Assembly: GCF_024756275.1 (NCBI RefSeq)
Contig: NZ_JANUGQ010000013.1
Coordinates: forward strand, 144,088-208,087
Direction of reading: 5' to 3'
Source of the DNA: Streptomyces pyxinae
Lineage (GTDB): Bacteria > Actinomycetota > Actinomycetes > Streptomycetales > Streptomycetaceae
DNA length: 64,000 bases
Shown here: positions 42,600 through 51,697 of the stretch, piece by piece
Layout of the letters: each line of letters opens with the position of its first letter
How positions within the stretch are numbered: the first letter of the stretch is position 1
Notes under the pieces: generated by a model
The model's database searches: none
Seen by the model: the letters and a program-made list of their open reading frames with translations, nothing else
Told to the model about the DNA's origin: nothing
Made by a program: the position numbers and the translations under genes

Positions 42600-43170
42600 G
42601 GGGACGATCCTGCCACGGACCGCCGACAATCCCCGACCCGCGCCCGGCCCCGCCGCCGCCCGGGCCGCGCCGACCCGGGCCGACGGCTCCCCCCACCCGG
42701 CGGCGACGGCCGTCCGGGCCGTCGCCCGCCCGGTCCGGCCGGGGCAGCGTCCGGGGCCACCGCCGGCCCGGCGGGCGATCCGGCCCGGCGGGCGGCCCCG
42801 GCATGGCCCGGCGGGCGACCCGGCTCGGCTGGGGCCCGCGCCCGGCCACCTGGACTCCCGGCCGGGGCCCAGCCCGGGTGGGCCGGGCGCCCGGATGGCC
42901 GGGAGTCACCCGCGCTCGCGCCCTTGTCGGTGGGGCGTGACAGGATCGGAGACGTAGCCGTGCAGCCGTATGTCCCCGGTCGTCGCCCGCGCGGGGGTCG
43001 GAGCCGTACGGCCCACGGGTACGCGGCGTACCGACGTGAAACGGCGTACACCGCGTACACCCTGTACACCGCGCACGCCGGTTGACATCCGCAACGCGGT
43101 GTACCACCGACACGCACCGGCGTATGCGCGCCGATCGACCGCGGCAGCGGGGAGAGCGAGGGGGAGCCCG
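42600..43170. other. Divergent intergenic region between polA and FdhF/YdeP gene
   Basis: 571 bp with no supported gene. The left part has CGGCCCGGCGGGCGRCCC-type repeats (about 42762-42835); the right part repeats CGTACACC (43039-43075). TTGACA at 43083 may be a -35 element for the oxidoreductase, but no well-spaced -10 is evident. Confidence 0.45.
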
Positions 43171-45450
43171 ATGGCCAGCAAGCCGCCGGCAGGGGATCCG
43201 GTCCAGGACGCGCCGCGGGTCGAGGAGCCGCATCACGCGGCGGCCGGGCTGCCCGCGATCGGGCACACCCTCCGGATGTCGCACGCCCAGATGGGGCTCG
43301 CCCGCACCGCCCGGACGCTCCTCCGGGTGAACCAGAAGCAGGGCTTCGACTGCCCCGGCTGCGCCTGGCCGGAGGGCGACAAGCGGCATGTCGCGGAGTT
43401 CTGCGAGAACGGCGCCAAGGCGGTGGCCGAGGAGGCCACGCTCCGCCGGGTCACCCCCGACTTCTTCGCCGGGCACCCGGTGGCGGAGCTGGCCGAGCGC
43501 AGCGGCTACTGGCTGGGCCAGCAGGGCCGGCTCACCCATCCGATGCTGCTGGACGCGGGCGCCGACCGGTACACGCCGGTGAGCTGGGAGGACGCCTTCG
43601 CGCTGATCGCGGAGGAGCTGACCGCGCTGGACTCCCCCGACGAGGCGGTCTTCTACACCTCGGGGCGGACCAGCAACGAGGCGGCGTTCCTGCTCCAGCT
43701 CCTCGCCCGGGAGTTCGGCACCAACAATCTGCCGGACTGCTCCAACATGTGCCACGAGTCCTCCGGCTCCGCCCTGGTCGAGACGATCGGGGTCGGCAAG
43801 GGCAGCGTCTCGCTGGAGGACCTCCACCGGGCGGATCTGATCGTGGTCGCCGGGCAGAATCCGGGCACCAACCACCCCCGGATGCTCTCGGCGCTGGAGA
43901 AGGCGAAGGAGTCCGGGGCGCGGATCATCACGGTCAACCCGCTGCCCGAGGCCGGTCTTGAGCGGTTCAAGAACCCGCAGACCCCGCAGGGGATGCTCCG
44001 GGGCACGGCGCTCACCGATCTCTTCCTCCAGGTGCGCATCGGCGGCGACCAGGCCCTCTTCCGGCTGCTCAACAAGCTGATCCTGGAAACCCCGGGCGCG
44101 GTGGACGAGGAGTTCGTCCGGGCGCACACCCATGGCTTCGAGGAGTTCACCGCCGCCGCCCGGGCGGCCGACTGGGACGAGACCCTGGCGGCCACCGGGC
44201 TGGAGCGCGCCGAGATCGAGCGGGCGCTGACGATGGTGCTCTCCTCGGAGCGGACCATCGTCTGCTGGGCGATGGGGCTGACCCAGCACAAGCACGCGGT
44301 GCCGACCATCCGCGAGGTGGTCAACTTCCTGCTGCTGCGCGGCAACATCGGCCGGCCGGGTGCCGGGGTGTGTCCGGTCCGGGGCCACTCCAACGTCCAG
44401 GGCGACCGCACGATGGGCATCTTCGAGCGGCCCGCCGCGGCCTTCCTGGACGCGCTGGACAAGGAGTTCGGCATCGTCTCGCCCCGGCACCACGGCTATG
44501 ACGTGGTGCGTTCCATCGAAGCCATGCGGGACGGCCGGGCGAAGGTCTTCCTCGCGATGGGCGGCAACTTCGTCGGCGCCACCCCGGACACGGCGGTCAC
44601 CGAGGCGGCGATGCGCCGGGCGCGGCTGACCGTGCACGTCTCCACCAAGCTGAACCGCTCGCACGTGGTGACCGGCGCCCGGGCGCTGATCCTGCCGACG
44701 CTGGGGCGCACCGACAAGGACGTGCAGCGGGCCGGGCGGCAGTTCGTGACGGTGGAGGACTCGATGGGCCTGGTGCACGCCTCGCGCGGCAACCTGCCGC
44801 CCGCGAGCCCCTATCTGCTCTCCGAGCCGGCCATCGTGGCGCGGCTGGCCCGGGCGGTGCTGGGCGCGGGCTCGGCCACGCCCTGGGAGGAGTTCGAGCA
44901 CGACTACGCCGCGATCCGGGACCGGATCGGCCGGGTGGTGGCCGGCTTCGAGGACTTCAACGCGCGGATCGCCCGGCCCGGCGGCTTCGCCCTGCCGCAT
45001 CCGCCGCGCGACGAGCGGCGCTTCCCCACCGCCACCGGCAAGGCGAACTTCACCGCCGCCCCGGTCGAGTACCCCCGGGTGCCCGAGGGCCGGCTGCTGC
45101 TCCAGACGCTGCGCTCGCACGACCAGTACAACACCACGATCTACGGGCTGGACGACCGCTACCGGGGGATCAGAGGCGGCCGCCGGGTGGTGCTGGTCCA
45201 CCCGGAGGACGCGCGGGAGCGGGGCCTCGCCGACGGGGCGTACGCGGACCTGGTGAGCGAGTGGACCGACGGCACCGAGCGCCGGGCGCCCGGCTTCCGG
45301 GTGGTGCACTACCCGACGGCGCGCGGGTGCGCCGCCGCGTACTACCCGGAGACCAATGTGCTGGTGCCGCTGGAGGCCACGGCGGATGTGAGCAACACCC
45401 CCGCGAGCAAGTCGGTGATCGTGCGTCTGGAACAATCGCCGTCCGCCTGA
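43171..45450 (+). CDS. FdhF/YdeP family molybdopterin oxidoreductase
   Basis: 759 residues. It belongs to the DMSO-reductase superfamily, binding a bis-molybdopterin guanine dinucleotide cofactor: TSGRTSNEAAFLLQLLAREFGTNN, CHESSG, DLIVVAGQNPGTNHPRM, NFLLLRGNIGRPGAGVCPVRGHSNVQGDRTMG and MGGNFVGATPDT are diagnostic (each in part). The N-terminus has CPGCAWP (about 53-59) instead of the four-Cys [4Fe-4S] motif of true formate dehydrogenases, the mark of the YdeP branch, whose reaction is unsettled. No ferredoxin or diaphorase partner is adjacent. The ATG at 43171 follows GAGGGGGAG. Confidence 0.92.
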   Translation: MASKPPAGDPVQDAPRVEEPHHAAAGLPAIGHTLRMSHAQMGLARTARTLLRVNQKQGFDCPGCAWPEGDKRHVAEFCENGAKAVAEEATLRRVTPDFFAGHPVAELAERSGYWLGQQGRLTHPMLLDAGADRYTPVSWEDAFALIAEELTALDSPDEAVFYTSGRTSNEAAFLLQLLAREFGTNNLPDCSNMCHESSGSALVETIGVGKGSVSLEDLHRADLIVVAGQNPGTNHPRMLSALEKAKESGARIITVNPLPEAGLERFKNPQTPQGMLRGTALTDLFLQVRIGGDQALFRLLNKLILETPGAVDEEFVRAHTHGFEEFTAAARAADWDETLAATGLERAEIERALTMVLSSERTIVCWAMGLTQHKHAVPTIREVVNFLLLRGNIGRPGAGVCPVRGHSNVQGDRTMGIFERPAAAFLDALDKEFGIVSPRHHGYDVVRSIEAMRDGRAKVFLAMGGNFVGATPDTAVTEAAMRRARLTVHVSTKLNRSHVVTGARALILPTLGRTDKDVQRAGRQFVTVEDSMGLVHASRGNLPPASPYLLSEPAIVARLARAVLGAGSATPWEEFEHDYAAIRDRIGRVVAGFEDFNARIARPGGFALPHPPRDERRFPTATGKANFTAAPVEYPRVPEGRLLLQTLRSHDQYNTTIYGLDDRYRGIRGGRRVVLVHPEDARERGLADGAYADLVSEWTDGTERRAPGFRVVHYPTARGCAAAYYPETNVLVPLEATADVSNTPASKSVIVRLEQSPSA

Positions 45451-45596
45451 GCACGCGCTCAGGTACGAGCCGGTGATACGGACCACGGGCCCGCGCGTAC
45501 GGCCTGTTCCGGCGGGCTGGGCCGGGGCCCGTCCGGTCACGGCCGCCGCCGACGGCGACAACGACGACGCAGACAACGAAGAACGGAGCCGGGCCC

Positions 45597-46094
45597 ATGG
45601 GTGAGCAGACCACCGTGAAGTTCCCGCAGGAGGTCCTGGACGAGTACACCGCGCTCGGTGTGGACCTCCCCGCGCTGTTCTCCGCCGGGAACCTCGGCAC
45701 CCGGATGGGGGTCCAGGTGCGGGAGGCCTCGGCCGAGCGGGTGGTGGGCACCATGCCGGTGGAGGGCAACACCCAGCCGTACGGGCTGCTGCACGGCGGG
45801 GCCTCGGCGGTGCTGGCCGAGACGCTCGGCTCGGTCGGCGCCATGCTGCACGGCGGCCCCGCGAAGGTCGCCGTCGGCGTGGACCTGAACTGCACCCACC
45901 ACCGGGGCGTGCGGAGCGGCACGGTGACCGGGGTCGCCACGCCCGTCCACCGGGGCCGCTCCACGGCGACGTACGAGATCGTCATCACCGACGAGCAGGA
46001 CAAGCGGGTCTGCACCGCCCGGCTGACCTGCATGCTCCGGGAGCTCCCCGCCCCGGGGACGGACGGGACCGGGGCGGGGGCCTCGGCGGGCTGA
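45597..46094 (+). CDS. Hotdog-fold thioesterase (PaaI/YdiI type)
   Basis: 165 residues. A single hotdog domain with the motif YGLLHGGASAVLAET (about 62-76), in which HGG and the following Glu form the active site of PaaI-like acyl-CoA thioesterases; VGVDLNCTHHRGVRSGTVTG completes the core. A short Gly/Ala tail ends the protein. The likely reaction is hydrolysis of aromatic or hydroxybenzoyl-type acyl-CoA; the substrate is not determined. It lies 146 bp downstream of the oxidoreductase and could share its transcript. Confidence 0.9.
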   Translation: MGEQTTVKFPQEVLDEYTALGVDLPALFSAGNLGTRMGVQVREASAERVVGTMPVEGNTQPYGLLHGGASAVLAETLGSVGAMLHGGPAKVAVGVDLNCTHHRGVRSGTVTGVATPVHRGRSTATYEIVITDEQDKRVCTARLTCMLRELPAPGTDGTGAGASAG

Positions 46095-46386
46095 CCGCCC
46101 CGCGCGGCCGGACCGCCGCTCGCGGGCCCGCCACGGACCGCCGCCCGGCGCCCCGGCCCCGGACGGCGGGAGGGCCGCTCCCGTGCCCGGCCGCGTACCC
46201 GCCTCGCGAGGCCGGACGGCCCCGGGCCGCGCGTCCGCCCCGTACGCCGGTCCCGGCTTCCCGGAGCCGGCCGTACGGACGGCCAGGGCGCCCGGACGGC
46301 CCGGTGGACGGGCACTCGCGCCCACCGGGCCCCCGCCCGCGCACCGGCCCCGGCCGCGTACCCGCCCGGTACGGCCGGACGGCCGG

Positions 46387-48372
46387 TCAGCCGCCGGCCG
46401 GGGCCACCGGGAGGGTGACGGAGCTGACGCCGGTGCGGACGGTCAGCCGGGTGCCGGCCGGGTGGCGCAGGGTGTAGTCGTGGTCGGTCGAGATCAGCAC
46501 CACACCGAGCCGGTGGCCCTTTCTGACCACGTAGTCCTGCGGCTGCAGCTCCCAGGAGAGGGCGTACTCGCGTCCCTCGGTCACCGGGGTCTGCCGGGCC
46601 GGGGAGAGCCGGTTGCGGACGTCCAGCCAGCCCCGGGTGACGATCTTGAAGTCGGCCGTCTCCGTCCGGTGCCGGGTCCGGTAGGCGCAGCCGGTGTCAC
46701 CCGGCACGCCCTCGCCGTAGCAGACCAGCTGGTCCGGGTCGGTCACCGTGCCCGCCGTCGCCCGGGTGTCCCGGCCGTAGTCGACCAGCAGCGCGGTGGC
46801 GTACGGCGAGGTGCCGTCCAGCGCGGCCCGCACCGAGACGGTCGGGGTGCCGCTGATCCGCAGGTCCCGGTCGAGCGGCGGGGTGGTGTAGGCGAGCCGG
46901 TCGGCCCTCACCGTGTCCGGGTCGGGCACCAGCCGCTCGGCGGGCACGGTGCGGCCGGCGTCCACCAGGGTCTGGCGCACCGGGCGCCCCGGGCCGCGCG
47001 CGAGGGTGCCGTCCTGGTTCAGCCGCAGGGTCAGGTCCCGGGTGCCGCGCTCCGGCCAGCGGGACTGGCTCCGCCAGCCGAAGTCGGCCTGCTCCACCTC
47101 GACCCGGGGGCCGTCGAGGGCGCCGCTGTCCAGGTCGTACAGGAAGTGGTCGAACCACTGGCCCAGCCGGTCCAGCCAGGCCTCCATCCGCAGCGGCATC
47201 GGATTGATGTGCCCGCCCTGGTGGAGCCAGAGGGTGCGGGGCACCCCGTGCCGGCCCAGCTCCTCCCAGAGCCGGGCGGCGTGCCGGGTCTTGACGTTCC
47301 AGTCGTTGAGGCCGTGCACCAGGAAGACGCCGGCCCTGATCCGCCCCACGTCCCTGAGGTAGTCCCGCTCCCGCCAGAAGCGCGTGTAGTCGCCGGTGGC
47401 CCGGTCCTGCCCGGCGGTGAGCCGGTCCAGCGCCGGGCGGCAGATCTCCCGGTCGGCGCGGCTGTAGACGGCCTTGGCGAGCACGTCGGCGTCCTCGCCC
47501 TGGTAGCCGCCGGGGGCGACGACCCCACCGCCCGCGCGGTAGTAGTCGTACCAGGAGGAGATGGCGGAGATCGGCACGATCGCCTTCAGCCCCTCGACCC
47601 CGGTGGTGGCCACGGCCGTGGGCAGGGTGCCGTTGTACGAGATGCCCATCATCGCCGCGTTGCCGGTGGACCAGGAGGCGGTGACCGGCCGGCCCTCCGG
47701 GTCCCACCCCCGGGCCCGGCCGTTCAGCCAGTCCACCGCCGCCTTGGCGCCGAGGCTCTCCGCGCGGGCGCCGGAGAGCGGGCAGCCGGTGGAGCCGCCG
47801 GTGCCGAGGGAGTCCAGCTGGGCGACGGCGTAGCCGCGTGGCAGGAAATAGTTGTCGGTGTAGCCGGGGAAGACGACGGCGGCCCCGTCCGGCGCCAGGT
47901 CCTGGCGCTGCCCCGCCCCCGCCGGTTCGGCCGTCTCCCGGGCCCGGCCGTCGAGGAGGCCGGGCAGCCGGTACGGACCCGCCGGGTGGCGGGCCGGCAG
48001 TCCGTCCTCGTCCACGTCCACCGGATGGAAGGGGGCGTCGTTGCCGCCGCCCCAGTAGGGGCTGGCCTCGATGACGGTGGCCACCTTCAGTCCGGCGCCG
48101 GTCTCCTTGGGGCGCAGGATCCGCATCCGGACGGTGTCCCGGCTGCCGTCTCCGTCGCTGTCCGTGTCCGTTTCGATGTCCACCTGCTGAGACAGCGCAT
48201 CGGCGCGGGAGAAGACGGGCTGAGTCCGCCCGTGCTCGATCCGCAGTTCGGGGGCCGCGCCGGTGGCGCTCGCGGTGGTTGGCGGAAAAACGCCGACCAG
48301 ACTCGCGGCGATCGCCGCGACACCGAGTCGGCGGGCCGTGCGGGGGCCGTGTGCCGGGGTGGGTCTCACCAT
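46387..48372 (-). CDS. Secreted Xaa-Pro dipeptidyl-peptidase
   Basis: 661 residues. A signal peptide (about 1-36, ATASA region) is followed by a CocE/NonD-type alpha/beta-hydrolase domain with the Ser nucleophile in MGISYNGTLPTA, Asp in FLVHGLNDWNVK and His in WLHQGGHINPMP, and by the C-terminal jelly-roll domain (LRISGTPTVSVRAAL... to the end) found in PepX-type peptidases. DTDSDGDGSRDTV near 68-80 resembles a calcium-binding loop. It probably removes Xaa-Pro dipeptides from peptides outside the cell. The ATG at 48372 has GGAGG about 8 nt upstream. Confidence 0.92.
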   Translation of the reverse strand: MVRPTPAHGPRTARRLGVAAIAASLVGVFPPTTASATGAAPELRIEHGRTQPVFSRADALSQQVDIETDTDSDGDGSRDTVRMRILRPKETGAGLKVATVIEASPYWGGGNDAPFHPVDVDEDGLPARHPAGPYRLPGLLDGRARETAEPAGAGQRQDLAPDGAAVVFPGYTDNYFLPRGYAVAQLDSLGTGGSTGCPLSGARAESLGAKAAVDWLNGRARGWDPEGRPVTASWSTGNAAMMGISYNGTLPTAVATTGVEGLKAIVPISAISSWYDYYRAGGGVVAPGGYQGEDADVLAKAVYSRADREICRPALDRLTAGQDRATGDYTRFWRERDYLRDVGRIRAGVFLVHGLNDWNVKTRHAARLWEELGRHGVPRTLWLHQGGHINPMPLRMEAWLDRLGQWFDHFLYDLDSGALDGPRVEVEQADFGWRSQSRWPERGTRDLTLRLNQDGTLARGPGRPVRQTLVDAGRTVPAERLVPDPDTVRADRLAYTTPPLDRDLRISGTPTVSVRAALDGTSPYATALLVDYGRDTRATAGTVTDPDQLVCYGEGVPGDTGCAYRTRHRTETADFKIVTRGWLDVRNRLSPARQTPVTEGREYALSWELQPQDYVVRKGHRLGVVLISTDHDYTLRHPAGTRLTVRTGVSSVTLPVAPAGG

Positions 48373-49361
48373 CGTGCCTGCCTCCTGAGGAGTGGGGGGT
48401 GACGCGCGCGCGGGTGGCGCGGGGACATTCCACCGCTTCCTCATCGACAACACCAGAGCGCCCAACCACCCGCAGTTCACCCTCAGTTGACCATTCCACC
48501 CGGCCGTGACACCCCGTGCCGGGGCCGTCGGGTCGCCCATACGCCCGCCCCGGCCACCCGAAAGGCGGCAGTGGCCGCCGACCCCCCGCCCCGCGCCCGG
48601 GCACTCCGCCCACCAGCCGCCAACTACCCGCTTTCGCGAGGTATTTCGCACTCCGGACCCGGCACTTCGCTCACCGGACACCACCCCGGACGGAAGGCTC
48701 CACCGGCCCGGAGCACGGGACTTCGGCCAAAAGGCCCTCCGACCGGCCGGACGGCACCCCCGGCACATCCGTCCGCGCAGTTCACACCGGCACCGGCGCC
48801 CCGGTCCGCCCGGGAGCGCCCGCCGTCCGGGCGAACCGCCCGGGCGGGGCCCTCCCGGAGGCGTCCCACGGAGCGACCGGCCACGCGCCACACCCCCGCC
48901 CGCCCCACCAGAACGGCCAGCTCCACTATCACTCTCCGTAATGATGAGCGGAGACGCTCACCCTTCTCCGAAGACCCGCCGACGCCCCCGGACACCTGGC
49001 GATCACACTTCCCCCACATGCCGCCCGACCCCTCGCCGTAAGCAGCATGACGCCCTCAAGCCCCTTAGCGGAACTGGGCGTTCTCGCCCTATGAGATTCC
49101 GGCTCGCCACGCCAGGACCGGTGTACGAGGCACTCACCGACACCGATTGTTCACGTCATAACAAGAAAGTCACATCCTGTCGCTGGCGCTCCCGGCCCGG
49201 CCCCGGCTGCGCTTAGAGTCACGGCCAGTCACCGCGCCGCCGGGAGCGTCCACCGCTCGGCCCTGCTCCACCGGTATGTCCCGGCCCCCATTCACGTACG
49301 CCCCGGCCAAGGAGACGGCACCTCGACTTCCGAGGGGGCCGCGCCTGGGAAAGGATTCATC
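48373..49361. other. Long divergent intergenic region upstream of livK
   Basis: 989 bp with no gene I can support. The right part is less G/C-rich. An inverted repeat TTGTT-N8-AACAA (49147-49164) is a candidate operator. TAGAGT (49214-49219) could be a -10, giving a livK leader of about 135 nt. A GAGCGGAGACGCTC hairpin lies near 48947-48960. Confidence 0.45.
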
Positions 49362-50591
49362 GTGCGACACCGTTCCTTGCTGATAATCGCCTCCGTGGTC
49401 ACCACGGGAGCACTCACCCTCACCGCTTGCGGTTCGCGCGACGCCAAGGGCTCGGACTCCGCCGGCGGAGGTGGCACCACCGTCGTCATCGGGGTGGACG
49501 CGCCGCTGACCGGCGATCTCTCCGCGCTGGGGCTCGGTATCAAGAACTCGGTGGACCTCGCGGTCAAGCAGGCCAACGAGAAGGGTTACGTCAAGGGCGT
49601 CACCTTCGAGATCAACGCGCTGGACGACCAGGCCCAGCCCTCCTCCGGCCAGCAGAACGCCACCAAGCTGGTGGCCGACAAGAACGTCCTCGGCGTGGTC
49701 GGCCCGCTGAACTCCTCGGTGGCCGAGTCGATGCAGAAGGTCTTCGACGACGCCAAGCTGGTGCAGGTCTCCCCCGCCAACACCTCGCCCTCGCTGAGCC
49801 AGGGCCAGAACTGGAACGGCGGCGAGAAGAAGCGCCCGTTCGCCTCGTACTTCCGCACCGCCACCACGGACGCCATCCAGGGTCCGTTCGCCGCGCAGTA
49901 CCTGGTCAACACCGCCAAGAAGAAGAAGGTCTTCCTGATCGACGACAAGAAGACCTACGGCGCCGGTCTGGCCGCCACCTTCAAGGCGGAGTACACCAAG
50001 CTCGGCGGCACGGTGGCCGGCGAGGACCACGTGGACCCGGAGACCAAGGACTTCTCCTCGGTCGTCACCAAGATCAAGAGCTCCGGTGCCGATGTCGTCT
50101 ACTACGGCGGCGAGTACCCGGCCGCCGGTCCGCTGAGCAAGCAGATCAAGAAGGCGGGCGCCAAGATCCCGCTGGTCGGCGGCGACGGCATCTACAGCGC
50201 CGACTTCATCAAGCTCTCCGGCAAGGAGGGCGAGGGCGACCTCGCCACCTCGGTCGGCGCCCCGGTGGAGACGCTGCCCTCCGCCAAGGACTTCGTCGCC
50301 AACTACAAGAAGGCCGGCTACAAGGACCGCTACGAGGCGTACGGCGGCTACTCCTACGACGCCGCCTGGGCGATCATCGAGGCCGTCAAGAAGCTGGTGG
50401 ACGACAACGGCGGCAAGCTGCCCGACGGCGCTCGCGGCAAGGTCATCGAGGCCATGAAGGGTGTCTCCTTCGACGGTGTGACCGGCAAGGTCTCCTTCGA
50501 CGAGTTCGGTGACACCACCAACAAGCAGCTCACCGTCTACCAGTACAAGGGCGGCGCCTGGGCCCCCGTGAAGTCCGGCACCCTCGGCTGA
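49362..50591 (+). CDS. livK: Branched-chain amino acid ABC transporter, substrate-binding lipoprotein
   Basis: 409 residues. A lipoprotein signal (LTLTAC, lipidated Cys23) is followed by a periplasmic-binding type 1 fold of the Leu/Ile/Val-binding family: VVIGVDAPLTGDLSALG, VVGPLNSSVAESMQ, VQVSPANTSPSLS, DDKKTYGAGLA and VYYGGEYPAAG. It captures branched-chain amino acids outside the membrane and delivers them to LivHM. The GTG at 49362 has AAGGA about 8 nt upstream. Codon use is more strongly biased than in neighbours, as expected of an abundant protein. A 22-bp repeat tract separates it from livH. Confidence 0.96.
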   Translation: MRHRSLLIIASVVTTGALTLTACGSRDAKGSDSAGGGGTTVVIGVDAPLTGDLSALGLGIKNSVDLAVKQANEKGYVKGVTFEINALDDQAQPSSGQQNATKLVADKNVLGVVGPLNSSVAESMQKVFDDAKLVQVSPANTSPSLSQGQNWNGGEKKRPFASYFRTATTDAIQGPFAAQYLVNTAKKKKVFLIDDKKTYGAGLAATFKAEYTKLGGTVAGEDHVDPETKDFSSVVTKIKSSGADVVYYGGEYPAAGPLSKQIKKAGAKIPLVGGDGIYSADFIKLSGKEGEGDLATSVGAPVETLPSAKDFVANYKKAGYKDRYEAYGGYSYDAAWAIIEAVKKLVDDNGGKLPDGARGKVIEAMKGVSFDGVTGKVSFDEFGDTTNKQLTVYQYKGGAWAPVKSGTLG

Positions 50592-50598
50592 CCCGGCC

Positions 50599-50688
50599 GG
50601 CCGGCCACTCCGGTCACGACGACCGGCCGCTCCGGTCACGACGGCCGGCCTGTCTCCGGTCACGACGGCCGGCCACTCCGGTCACACC
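50599..50688. repeat. Four 22-24 bp tandem repeats between livK and livH
   Basis: Units GGCCGGCCACTCCGGTCACG(AC) at 50599, 50621, 50643 and 50667. Each holds GGCCGGCC or a near copy, which is self-complementary, and TCCGGTCA/GACCGG segments can pair between units. The tract lies just past the livK stop, where it could stabilise the livK mRNA end or dampen read-through into livH. Confidence 0.8.
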
Positions 50689-50767
50689 TCTTCTGGCCGC
50701 GCGGGGCGCATCCACCCGATCGCCCCGCGCGGCGTCACACCCGGCGAAAGACTTCGGAGGACCTGCG

Positions 50768-51697
50768 GTGAACGAACTGCCGCAACAGCTGGTCAACGGC
50801 CTGCTACTCGGATCGATGTACGGGCTCGTCGCCATTGGCTACACGATGGTCTACGGCATCGTCCAGCTCATCAACTTCGCCCACGGCGAGATCTTCATGA
50901 CCGGCGGGTTCGGCGCCCTGACGGTCTGGCTCATGCTTCCCGGCGGCACCACCCTCTGGCTGGCGCTGCCCCTCATGATCATCGGCGCGATCATCGTCGC
51001 CGTCACCATCGCCGTCGGGGCGGAACGATTCGCCTACCGCCCGCTGCGGGGCGGCCCCCGGCTCGCGCCGCTCATCACCGCCATCGGCCTCTCGCTCGCG
51101 CTCCAGCAGGCGGTGTGGGCCTGGTACCCCGAGGCGAAGTCCTCCCGGTCGTTCCCGGAGATCCCGGGCGGGCCGTACCACCTCGGTCCGATCACCATCC
51201 AGACCGGTGACATCTTCCTGCTGGTGGCCGCGCCGGTCTCGATGGCGATCCTCGGCTACTTCGTGATGCGCACCCGCACCGGCCGGGGCATGCAGGCCAC
51301 CGCGCAGGACCCGGACACCGCCAAGCTGATGGGCATCAACACCGACCGGATCATCGTGGTCGCGTTCGCCCTGGGCGCCGCCTTCGCCGCGATCGGGGCC
51401 GTCGCCTACGGCCTCAAGTACGGCGAGGTGCAGTTCCGGATGGGCTTCCTGCTGGGCCTCAAGGCGTTCACCGCCGCGGTCCTCGGCGGCATCGGCAACA
51501 TCTACGGCGCCATGATCGGCGGCATCGCCCTGGGCGTGGCCGAGACCCTGGCGGCCGCGTACATCAGCGAGATCCCGGGCATGCAGCAGCTCGGCGGTCA
51601 GTCCTGGGCCAACGCCTGGGCGTTCGTACTCCTCATCCTCGTGCTCCTCTTCCGGCCCCAGGGCCTGCTGGGCGAGCGCGTCGCGGACAGGGCGTGA
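50768..51697 (+). CDS. livH: Branched-chain amino acid ABC transporter permease LivH
   Basis: 309 residues with about eight membrane segments. It begins MNELPQQLVNGLLLGSMYGLVA and contains the LivH signatures NFAHGEIFMTGGF, RPLRGGPRLAPLITAIGLSL and the cytoplasmic coupling segment TRTGRGMQATAQDPDTAKLMGIN that contacts the ATPases (shown in part). It forms the channel with LivM. The GTG at 50768 has GGAGGA 7-12 nt upstream. It overlaps livM by 4 bp (GTGA). Confidence 0.95.
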   Translation: MNELPQQLVNGLLLGSMYGLVAIGYTMVYGIVQLINFAHGEIFMTGGFGALTVWLMLPGGTTLWLALPLMIIGAIIVAVTIAVGAERFAYRPLRGGPRLAPLITAIGLSLALQQAVWAWYPEAKSSRSFPEIPGGPYHLGPITIQTGDIFLLVAAPVSMAILGYFVMRTRTGRGMQATAQDPDTAKLMGINTDRIIVVAFALGAAFAAIGAVAYGLKYGEVQFRMGFLLGLKAFTAAVLGGIGNIYGAMIGGIALGVAETLAAAYISEIPGMQQLGGQSWANAWAFVLLILVLLFRPQGLLGERVADRA

